Assembly (NCBI RefSeq): GCF_036946125.1 | Contig: NZ_JAQIJT010000001.1 | Location: 1,078,501-1,142,500, forward strand | Direction of reading: 5' to 3' | DNA length: 64,000 nt | Origin: Sphingomonas adhaesiva | Lineage (GTDB): Bacteria > Pseudomonadota > Alphaproteobacteria > Sphingomonadales > Sphingomonadaceae | In this document: positions 36,959-44,216 of the stretch, piece after piece | Numbering within the stretch: position 1 is the first letter of the stretch | Layout of the letters: every line of letters begins with the position of its first letter | The notes under the pieces: model-generated | Databases searched by the model: none | What the model was told of the DNA's origin: nothing | Seen by the model: the letters and a program-made list of their open reading frames with translations, nothing else | Made by a program: the position numbers and the translations under genes

Positions 36959-37972
36959 ATGACCGGCACCCCGCTCCACCCCGAACAGGTCGCGGCCTAT
37001 CTCTCGCGGCTGTGGAACACCCCCGTCGCGATCGAGGCGCTGGCGCGCATCCCCGGCGGTGCCAGCCGCGAGACGTGGCGGTTCGATGCGGTGGCGGATG
37101 ACACCCGCCACCAGCTGATCCTGCGCCGCGATCCCGGTGGCAGCCTGATCGATACCGAGAGCGAGACCGAGTTCCGCGCCTATGAAAGCGCGCACGGCGT
37201 GGTGCCGGTGCCGCGTGCGGTGGCGCTGGAACCGGGCGGCGCGGAGCTGGAGCGCCCCTTCTTCATCATGGAGCGGGTCGAGGGGGGCGAGGTCTGCTCC
37301 CCCTTCGCCCGCGAGCCGTTCGGCGATCATGCCGCGATCTTGGGGGAGGCGTTCTTCGGCGCGCTGGGGCGGCTTGCGGCGATGCCGGTCGAGGGGACGC
37401 CGCTCGCGCGTCACGTCCCCGCACCGCCGCCCGGCGACGCGTGGCGCATCGCGCTGGATTATTGGGAAAAGGTCATCGACGACGATGCGGACGCGCCGAT
37501 CCCGGTCGTGCGTGCCGCGATCCGCCGGCTGCGCGCCGCGCCGCCGCCGCCCGCGCAGCGCATCGCGATCGTGCACGGCGACTATCGCTCGGGCAACATG
37601 ATGCACGACGGCGCCGGGCGGATGTTGGCGATGTTCGACTGGGAAATGGCGCATCTGGGCGATCCGCTGGAGGATCTGGGCTGGGCGCTCGACCCGATCT
37701 GGGACCATTTCGACCCCGGCAGCGTCTGCGGAATGGTGAAACGCGACGCGGCGCTGGCGATCTGGCAACGCGAAAGCGGGCTGACGGTCGATCCGCGTGC
37801 GATGCGCTGGTGGAGCCTGTTCAGCTCGGTCAAGGGGCGCGCGATCTGGAGCTCGGCATGGCGCGAGTTCGTCGATGGCGGACGCACCGATCCGGTGCTC
37901 GGGCTGTCGGGCTGGTACACCGCGCGGCGGCAGGACGCGATCATCGCCGCCCAGCTGGAGGCGGGGATATGA
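36959..37972 (+). CDS. Aminoglycoside-phosphotransferase-fold kinase (ACAD10-like)
   Basis: A 337-residue kinase-like protein of the APH/choline kinase superfamily. Brenner-type catalytic motif HGDYRSGNMMHD (about 204-215) and metal-binding FDWEMAHLGDP are intact, as are the N-terminal lobe IPGGASRETWRF and FIMERVEGG. Relatives fused or linked to acyl-CoA dehydrogenases phosphorylate hydroxyacyl groups in 4-hydroxy-acid catabolism; a similar step here is plausible. GGGAGCGGGCA precedes the ATG. The stop overlaps the next start as ATGA. Confidence 0.82.
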   Translation: MTGTPLHPEQVAAYLSRLWNTPVAIEALARIPGGASRETWRFDAVADDTRHQLILRRDPGGSLIDTESETEFRAYESAHGVVPVPRAVALEPGGAELERPFFIMERVEGGEVCSPFAREPFGDHAAILGEAFFGALGRLAAMPVEGTPLARHVPAPPPGDAWRIALDYWEKVIDDDADAPIPVVRAAIRRLRAAPPPPAQRIAIVHGDYRSGNMMHDGAGRMLAMFDWEMAHLGDPLEDLGWALDPIWDHFDPGSVCGMVKRDAALAIWQRESGLTVDPRAMRWWSLFSSVKGRAIWSSAWREFVDGGRTDPVLGLSGWYTARRQDAIIAAQLEAGI

Positions 37973-38367
37973 GCCCCCCGATGAGCGACGTGGGCGAGGT
38001 GCTGACCGGCACCGCGATGATCGCGCTGGGCAGCGGGGCGGCGGTGCAGGCATCGGATGCCTATGGCGGCGCGATGATGACCGTCGCCGGGCTGCTGGGA
38101 CTGCTGTCGGCGCAGGAGGCCGAGCGCGCCGCGGCGTGGCGGGCCGCCGACATCGCCGCCATGCGCGCGCTGCTGCCGGACGCCGCGGTTGCGCCCGCCA
38201 CCGACCTGACGCTGACCGCGCTCGATGTCGAATGGGCCGCGCTGTCCGACGCGCTGATCGCGCATCACGCCGCGGTGGAGGCGGCCGGCGACACCGCGCA
38301 GGACCGCGCGATCCTGCAATTCTATCGAGAGAGCGCCGCTCGCCGGGAGTTCCTATGGCCGCAATGA
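37969..38367 (+). CDS. Small unknown protein of acyl-CoA cluster
   Basis: A 132-residue, Ala-rich, mostly helical protein with no family I recognise. The first 60 residues are moderately hydrophobic (MIALGSGAAVQASDAYGGAM), the remainder amphipathic, ending YRESAARREFLWPQ. Related genes beside APH-like kinases are often labelled hypothetical. It is coupled by ATGA to the kinase upstream and overlaps the CoA-transferase start by 13 bp, so it is very likely translated with them and may be an accessory subunit. Confidence 0.65.
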   Translation: MSPPMSDVGEVLTGTAMIALGSGAAVQASDAYGGAMMTVAGLLGLLSAQEAERAAAWRAADIAAMRALLPDAAVAPATDLTLTALDVEWAALSDALIAHHAAVEAAGDTAQDRAILQFYRESAARREFLWPQ

Positions 38368-40637
38368 TCGATCTGCCGCTGACCGGGCTTCGTGTGGTGG
38401 ACATGGCGGCGGGGCCGCTCGCCGCCACCGCGCGTCTGCTGGGCGAGCTGGGCGCGGAGGTGATCCGCGTCGAGCCGCCCGAGGGCGACCCCGACCGCGC
38501 GGCGGGGCCGATGCTGGCGGGCGCCAGCCTGTCGTGGGTCGCGAACAACCTGGGCAAGCGCGCCACCGCGCTCGACCCGACCGACGCCGCCTTCGACGCG
38601 CTGCTGGCCGACGCCGACGTGCTGATCGAAACCACGCGCCCCGGCAGCGACGCGCATTTCGCGCTCGATCCCGCCGGCCGCGCCGCGCGGCACCCGCAGC
38701 TGGTCGTGGTGTCGGTCAGCGACTTCGGTCAGTCGGGGCCATGGGCGCGGTGGCAGGCGACCGATGCGGTGCTGCATGCGCTGTCGGGCGGGCTGTCCCG
38801 CTCCGGCCTGCCCGATCGCGAGCCGCTGCTGCCGCCGGGCGAGCTGACCTATCAGACCGCGGCGGTGCAGGCGGCCTATGTCGCGCTCGTCGCCTTCGTC
38901 CAGCGGCTGCGCGACGGGCGCGGCGACCATGTCGACCTGTCGCTGCTGGAGGCCGGGATGGCCGCGCTCGACCCCGGCTTCGGCGTGGCGGGCAGCGCGC
39001 AATCGGGCGTCCCGGCGTGGAAGATGTCGCGGGGACGCGTCGACGAGCGGCATCGCTATCCCATCATCCCGTGTGCGGACGGCTTCGTCCGGATGTGTGT
39101 ACTGGCGCCGCGGCAATGGCGCGGCATGTGGGAATGGATGGGGCGGCCCGAGCAGTTCGCCGGGCCGGAATGGGAGAAGATCCAGACCCGCTTCCGCTCG
39201 CCCGACCTGATCCCCGCCATGGCGCGGTTCCTGGCCGACAAGACCCGCCACGAGATCGAGGAGGAAGGCGCCGCGCGCGGCATCCCCTGCGCCGGGCTGC
39301 TCGACCTGGCGGAGGCGGTGCAGACCGCGCAGATGACCGCGCGCACGGCGTTCGTGCCGGTCGAGGTGGCGTCGGGCGTGACCGCGACCTTCCCCGACGG
39401 CACGATCGAGATCGACGGCCTGCGCGCTGGCATCCGCGGCGGGGCGCCGGTGCCGGAGCCGGGCGCGGCGTTCCGCACGGCGCGCCCGGCGTGGCGGGTG
39501 CCCGCCGCCGACCGGCCGCTCGCCGGCATCAGGGTGCTCGACATGGGCATCATCGTCGTCGGCGCGGAGACGGGCCGGCTGCTCGCCGATCAGGGCGCGG
39601 ACGTGGTGAAGGTGGAGAACGGCGCCTTTCCCGACGGCCAGCGCCAGTCGCGCGACGATTCGCCCGTCTCGATCACCTTCGCGGCCGGGCACCGCAACAA
39701 GCGTGGGCTGTCGATCGACCTGAAGTCGGACGAGGGCAGGGCGCTGTTCGAGCGGCTGCTGCGCGAAGCCGACGTGCTGCTCTCCAACTTCAAGCCCGGC
39801 ACGCTCGACGGGCTGGGCTTCACGCGCGAGCGGCTGGCCGCGATCAACCCGGCGCTGGTCGCGGTCGACAGCTCCGCGTTCGGGCCGACCGGGCCGTGGA
39901 GCCGGCGGCTGGGCTATGGCCCGCTGGTGCGCTGCTCCGCGGGCCTGACGCCGCAATGGACCTATGACGGCGAGCCGGAGAGCTTCTCCGACGGCATCAC
40001 CGTCTATCCCGACCATGTCGCGGCGCGCGTCGGCGCGGTGGGGGCGGTGGCGCTGCTCATCCGCCGCTGGCGCACCGGGCGGGGCGGCACCGCGAGCGTC
40101 AGCCAGGCGGAGGTCATGCTGGGGCATATGGCGGCGCAGATCGCGGCGCAGTCGGCCGGGATCGACCCGCCGGAGCGGGAGGGGCCATGGGGCATATACC
40201 CCGCGGCGGGCGAGGACGAATGGGTGGTCGTCACCGCGCGCGACGATGCCGACCGCGCCGCGCTCGCCCGGCTGATCGGGGATGAGCCGCTCGCCGACTG
40301 GACCCGCGCCCGCCCGGCGGCGGAGGCGGCGTCGGCGTTGCAGGCGGCGGGCGTCCCGGCGGGCCACATGCTGCGCGTGGTGGAGCTGCCCGACGCGCCG
40401 CAGTTCCAGGCGCTCGGCACGTTCCGCCTGGTCAGCCACCCGCTGATCGACACCCCCTTCAAGGTGGAGGGTGCGCCGGCGCGCTCGCGCCTGCCCGAGC
40501 CGGGGCAGCACCCCGCGCCGCGCATCGGCGAGGATAGCGACGGCGTGCTGGCCGACTGGCTGGGGCTGTCGCGCGACGACATCGAGGATCTGCTGTCCCG
40601 CCGGGTGATCGAAGCACCCGCGCGCGTGGCGGCCTGA
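38355..40637 (+). CDS. Fused double-domain class III CoA-transferase
   Basis: A 760-residue protein made of two CaiB/BaiF CoA-transferase modules in tandem: about 1-375 (LTGLRVVDMAAGPLAATA) and 388-745 (LAGIRVLDMGIIVVGAETG). Single-domain relatives are about 400 residues and work as interlocked dimers. The first module has TYQTAAVQAAY where the catalytic Asp is expected, whereas the second keeps Asp near 553 in YPDHVAARVG. Probably one functional site per chain. It activates or exchanges CoA on the pathway substrate. GGGAG stands before the ATG at 38355. Confidence 0.85.
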   Translation: MAAMIDLPLTGLRVVDMAAGPLAATARLLGELGAEVIRVEPPEGDPDRAAGPMLAGASLSWVANNLGKRATALDPTDAAFDALLADADVLIETTRPGSDAHFALDPAGRAARHPQLVVVSVSDFGQSGPWARWQATDAVLHALSGGLSRSGLPDREPLLPPGELTYQTAAVQAAYVALVAFVQRLRDGRGDHVDLSLLEAGMAALDPGFGVAGSAQSGVPAWKMSRGRVDERHRYPIIPCADGFVRMCVLAPRQWRGMWEWMGRPEQFAGPEWEKIQTRFRSPDLIPAMARFLADKTRHEIEEEGAARGIPCAGLLDLAEAVQTAQMTARTAFVPVEVASGVTATFPDGTIEIDGLRAGIRGGAPVPEPGAAFRTARPAWRVPAADRPLAGIRVLDMGIIVVGAETGRLLADQGADVVKVENGAFPDGQRQSRDDSPVSITFAAGHRNKRGLSIDLKSDEGRALFERLLREADVLLSNFKPGTLDGLGFTRERLAAINPALVAVDSSAFGPTGPWSRRLGYGPLVRCSAGLTPQWTYDGEPESFSDGITVYPDHVAARVGAVGAVALLIRRWRTGRGGTASVSQAEVMLGHMAAQIAAQSAGIDPPEREGPWGIYPAAGEDEWVVVTARDDADRAALARLIGDEPLADWTRARPAAEAASALQAAGVPAGHMLRVVELPDAPQFQALGTFRLVSHPLIDTPFKVEGAPARSRLPEPGQHPAPRIGEDSDGVLADWLGLSRDDIEDLLSRRVIEAPARVAA

Positions 40638-40653
40638 ACAAAAGGGAATGATG

Positions 40654-41457
40654 ATGACGCAACTGGGCAACGATGCGGTCACGGTCGAGCGCGATGGCCA
40701 TGTGATGATCGTGACGATCAACCGGCCGGAGGCGCGCAATGCGGTCAACCGCTTCGTCCACGAAGGCGTGGGCGATGCGCTGGAGGCGGCGGAGCACGAT
40801 CCCGAGGTGCGCTGCGTGATCGTGACGGGTGCCGGCGACAAGTCGTTCTGCGCCGGGGCCGATCTGGTCGCGCTGTCGCGCGGCGAGAGCCTGGCCCCCG
40901 ATGACGCGACGAAGGCGGCATGGGGCTTCGCGGGCCTGGTCAGCCACGCCATTTCCAAGCCGGTGATCGCCGCGGTCAACGGCCACGCGCTGGGCGGCGG
41001 GCTGGAGATCACGCTGGCGTGCGACCTGGCGGTGGCGGTCGACACCGCGCAGTTCGGCCTGCCCGAGCCCAAGCGGGGGCTGTTCGCGGCCGCGGGCGGC
41101 GTGTTCCGCCTGCCCGAGCAATTGCCCAAGAAGATCGCGATGGAGATGATCCTGACCGGCGATCCCATCTCCGCGCAGCGCGCGCTGGAACTGGGCCTCA
41201 TCAACGCGGTCGCGCCCGCGGGCGGCGTGATCGAGGCGGCGCTGAAGCTGGCCGAGCGGATCGCGGTCAACGCGCCCTTGTCGGTGCAGGCGTCGAAGCG
41301 GATGGCGCAGGGCATCGTCGATCGCGGCGTGCCGCGCGAGGAGGCGGCGTGGAAGCAGAACCGCGCCGAGACGAAGATCGTCTTCACCAGCCAGGATTCG
41401 CGCGAGGGGCCGAAGGCGTTCGCGGAGAAGCGCGCGCCGGTCTGGCAGGCCCGATGA
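40654..41457 (+). CDS. Enoyl-CoA hydratase/isomerase (crotonase family)
   Basis: A 267-residue crotonase. The oxyanion-hole segments are KSFCAGADL and NGHALGGGLEITLACDLAVA; the catalytic acids are probably the Glu in GGGLE and the Glu in GLPEPKRG, as in hydratases. The C-terminal part is typical. Three consecutive ATGs (40648, 40651, 40654) follow AGGGA; I chose the third for spacing. It hydrates a 2-enoyl-CoA or acts as an isomerase in the cluster's pathway, and overlaps the thiolase-like gene by ATGA. Confidence 0.87.
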   Translation: MTQLGNDAVTVERDGHVMIVTINRPEARNAVNRFVHEGVGDALEAAEHDPEVRCVIVTGAGDKSFCAGADLVALSRGESLAPDDATKAAWGFAGLVSHAISKPVIAAVNGHALGGGLEITLACDLAVAVDTAQFGLPEPKRGLFAAAGGVFRLPEQLPKKIAMEMILTGDPISAQRALELGLINAVAPAGGVIEAALKLAERIAVNAPLSVQASKRMAQGIVDRGVPREEAAWKQNRAETKIVFTSQDSREGPKAFAEKRAPVWQAR

Positions 41458-42983
41458 TCCCGGAGAACGAGACGATGGCGGACGACACGCGGATCGCGGT
41501 CATCGTCGGCGTGGGGCAGGTCAACGACCGCCCCGCCGACCCCGCGCAGGGGATGGAGCCGCTCGACCTGATGCGCGCCGCGCTGGAGGCGGCGGACAAG
41601 GACGCGGGCGGCGGCTGGCTTGCGCACGTCGATTCGGTCGCGGTGGTGAAGCAGATCAGCTTCATGAAGCAGAATCCGCTGGCCGAGAAGCTGGGCGCGG
41701 CGATCGGCGCGACGCCGCGCCTCGCCTACGAATCGGTCGGCCCCAACGGCGACAGCCCGATCCTGCTGCTCAACGAAGCCGCCAACCGCATCGCGCGCGG
41801 CGAGATCGCCATCGCCGCGGTCGTGGGGGCGGAGGCGCTGCGCACCGCCAGCCAGCGCGCCGCGGCGGCGGCGAAGACCAGCGTCGCGGACCAGAACCCG
41901 CTGCGCTCGCTCGCGAAGAAGGCCGCGCCCGGCTACCGCCAGCGCTACGGCCTGTCGACGCCGGTCGACGTCTATCCGTTGTACGAGAATGCGGGGCGCG
42001 CATCGTACGGCCAGACGCTGGCCGAGGGGCAGCGCGAATCGGGGGAGATCTGGTCGCGCTTCAGCGAGGTGGCGGCGACGACCCCCGCGGCGTGGATCCA
42101 CGCCCCCCGCTCGGCCGAGGAGATCGCGACCGCGACGGCGGACAATCGTCCGATCGCCTTTCCCTATACCAAGCTGATGGTCGCCAATTCGAGCGTCAAT
42201 CAGGGGGCGGGGTTCCTCGTCACGTCGCTGGCCGAGGCGCGGCGGCGCGGGGTGCCGGAGGCGCGGATCGTCTATGTCGGGCGGGGTGCCGCGGCGCACG
42301 AGGACGACGATTTCCTGTCGCGCGACCGCTACGACCAGTCGCCCAGCATGGCGACGTGCCTGACGCGGACGCTGGACTACAATCGGGTCACCGCGGACGA
42401 CCTCGACCTGGTGGAGCTCTATTCCTGCTTCCCGTGCGTGCCGAAGATGGCGCGCCGCGTGATCGGCTGGCCGGTGGAGAAGCCCGCGACGGTGTTCGGC
42501 GGGCTGACCTTCGGCGGCGGTCCGATCGGCAATTACATGAGCCATGCCGTCGCCGAGATGGTCGATGCGCTGCGCGGCGGCGAGGGGCGCAAGGGGCTGC
42601 TGTTCGCCAACGGCGGCTATGCCACGCACAATCACGCGATCGTGCTCGCCACGACGCCGCTGCCGGGCTCGGGCGAGGCGCATGACTTCGACGTGCAGGC
42701 GGAGGCGGACGCCGCGCGGGGGCCGGTGCCCGAACTGGTCAAGGACTATGCCGGCCCGGCGACCGTCGAGACCTACACCGTCTTCTACGCCCGCGACGGC
42801 AGCGCGAAGGCCGGGGTGATCGTCGCGCGGACCCCCGACGGCCGGCGCACGCTGGCGAAGGTGCCGGCGGAGGATGCGCAGACGATCGCCTGGCTTACCG
42901 ACGGCGCGGCCGAGCCGGTCGGCGCCGTCGGGGAGATCGCGCCGGCGGGCGACGATATGGTGTGGCACCGCGCGGTGGCGTAG
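41454..42983 (+). CDS. Thiolase-like protein lacking the usual nucleophilic Cys
   Basis: A 509-residue thiolase-superfamily protein, commonly annotated acetyl-CoA acetyltransferase. The nucleophile position, normally a Cys in the first domain, reads SVGPNGDSPILLLNEAANRI (about 94-113) without Cys. The C-terminal ANGGYATHNHAIVLAT supplies the second-domain His. Relatives act as thiolase-like retro-aldolases or lipid-transfer-like partners, so classic thiolysis is doubtful. It starts in the ATGA overlap with crotonase; an in-frame ATG at 41475 is an alternative start. Confidence 0.8.
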   Translation: MIPENETMADDTRIAVIVGVGQVNDRPADPAQGMEPLDLMRAALEAADKDAGGGWLAHVDSVAVVKQISFMKQNPLAEKLGAAIGATPRLAYESVGPNGDSPILLLNEAANRIARGEIAIAAVVGAEALRTASQRAAAAAKTSVADQNPLRSLAKKAAPGYRQRYGLSTPVDVYPLYENAGRASYGQTLAEGQRESGEIWSRFSEVAATTPAAWIHAPRSAEEIATATADNRPIAFPYTKLMVANSSVNQGAGFLVTSLAEARRRGVPEARIVYVGRGAAAHEDDDFLSRDRYDQSPSMATCLTRTLDYNRVTADDLDLVELYSCFPCVPKMARRVIGWPVEKPATVFGGLTFGGGPIGNYMSHAVAEMVDALRGGEGRKGLLFANGGYATHNHAIVLATTPLPGSGEAHDFDVQAEADAARGPVPELVKDYAGPATVETYTVFYARDGSAKAGVIVARTPDGRRTLAKVPAEDAQTIAWLTDGAAEPVGAVGEIAPAGDDMVWHRAVA

Positions 42984-43007
42984 CTTCCCGTCACCCCGGC
43001 CTTGAGC

Positions 43008-43161
43008 GGGACCTTTGCAAAAGGCTACACCGTGCTCCTGCGCAGGCAGGAGCTCAGAGTTGTAGGTCCCTTCCGGCGTTGTTCTGCTGGGCCCTGGGCT
43101 CCTGCCTGCGCAGGAGCACGGCGTGGGCTGGGTGCCGTTACGCCTGTTTTGCAAAGGTCCC
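43008..43161. mobile_element. MITE-like element, copy 3
   Basis: A 154 bp element with perfect 15 bp terminal inverted repeats (GGGACCTTTGCAAAA and its complement), an internal inverted repeat (43030-43057 against 43094-43121, one mismatch), and a 9 bp duplicated flank GCCTTGAGC (42999-43007 and 43162-43170). It splits a CGTCACCCCGG palindrome spanning 42989-43235; excision would restore it. Same orientation as the copy at 2252-2404. It lies between the thiolase-like and lyase genes and may affect readthrough to the latter. Confidence 0.85.
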
Positions 43162-43252
43162 GCCTTGAGCCGGGGTCCCGCTTCTTCCGCTGCGTCGGCA
43201 AGGAAGCGGGACCCCGGGTCATGCCCGGGATGACGAGATAGGGATTGCTTGT

Positions 43253-44107
43253 ATGACCCACATCCGCCCGCGCCGCAGCGCGCTGTTCATGCCCGCCTCC
43301 AACGCGCGCGCGGTCGAGAAGGCGCGGACGCTCGACTGCGATGTGGTCATCCTCGACCTGGAGGACGCGGTCGCGCCCGAGCACAAGGCGAGCGCACGCG
43401 ACGCCGCGGTCGCGGCGGTGCGCGAGGGCGGCTTCGGGCACCGCGAGCTGGTGGTGCGCGCCAATGCGGTCGATACCGCATGGGGCATGGACGACCTCGC
43501 CGCGCTGAACGGCAGCGGCGCGGCGGCGGTGCTGCTGCCCAAGGTGTCGGATGCCGCCACGCTCCGCACCGCGCGCGCGGCGCTGGGGGAGGGGCCGGAG
43601 CTGTGGGCGATGATCGAGACGTGTCGCGCGGTGGTCGACCTGCCCGTGATCGCCGCCGCGGCGGCGGATACCGCGCTCACCACCTTCGTGGTCGGCACCA
43701 ACGATCTCGCGAAGGAAATGCGCTGCCGCCCCGGCGCGTCGCGCGCGCCGCTGCTGCCGATCCTGACGCAGGTAGTGCTGGTGGCGCGGATGGCGGGGCT
43801 CGTCGCGCTCGACGGCGTCATCAACGTGCTGGACGACGAGGACGCGATCGAGGCGGAGTGCCGGCAGGGACTGGGATGGGGCTTCGACGGCAAGACGCTG
43901 ATCCACCCCGCCCAGATCGCGCCCGCGAACCGCGTCTTCACCCCGTCCGCGGATCAAGTGGACTGGGCGCGCAAGGTCGTCGCGGCGTTCGACGCGGCGG
44001 AGCACGCCGGCAAGGGCGCGATCCGCGTCGACGGCAAGATGGTGGAACTGCTGCATCTCGAAGAGGCGCAGCGGACGCTCGCGATCGCGGAGCTGGTCGG
44101 GCGCTAA
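43253..44107 (+). CDS. HpcH/HpaI aldolase family, CitE-like lyase
   Basis: A 284-residue TIM-barrel lyase of the CitE/malyl-CoA lyase group. Motifs are RSALFMPASN, LDLEDAVAPEHKASAR with Mg-binding acid residues, the Glu in WAMIETCRAV, and GFDGKTLIHPAQI. Such enzymes cleave malyl-, citramalyl- or 3-hydroxyacyl-CoA esters to acetyl-CoA plus an oxoacid. It follows the acyl-CoA genes on the same strand after a repeat-filled gap of 269 bp, so it likely belongs to the pathway but may have its own promoter. Confidence 0.86.
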   Translation: MTHIRPRRSALFMPASNARAVEKARTLDCDVVILDLEDAVAPEHKASARDAAVAAVREGGFGHRELVVRANAVDTAWGMDDLAALNGSGAAAVLLPKVSDAATLRTARAALGEGPELWAMIETCRAVVDLPVIAAAAADTALTTFVVGTNDLAKEMRCRPGASRAPLLPILTQVVLVARMAGLVALDGVINVLDDEDAIEAECRQGLGWGFDGKTLIHPAQIAPANRVFTPSADQVDWARKVVAAFDAAEHAGKGAIRVDGKMVELLHLEEAQRTLAIAELVGR

Positions 44108-44111
44108 AAAG

Positions 44112-44212
44112 CCCCTCCCCTCGAGGGGAGGGGTTGGGGTGGGGTGGTTGTGGAGCGGGCGCTTTCCCCCTCCACCCCACCCCGGCCCCTCCCCTTGCAG
44201 GGGAGGGGAGAG
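44112..44212. terminator. Hairpins between convergent genes
   Basis: A perfect 22 bp palindrome occupies 44112-44133 (arms CCCCTCCCCTC). A longer G/C inverted repeat extends to about 44212. They lie between the lyase and M14 peptidase stops and fit a bidirectional terminator, although no T-run follows. Confidence 0.5.
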
Positions 44213-44216
44213 GAAA

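Noticed and set aside
38322..43154. A very long open frame on the minus strand opposite the acyl-CoA cluster
   Set aside because: It has no domain and is the mirror of well-recognised CoA-transferase, crotonase and thiolase-like genes.
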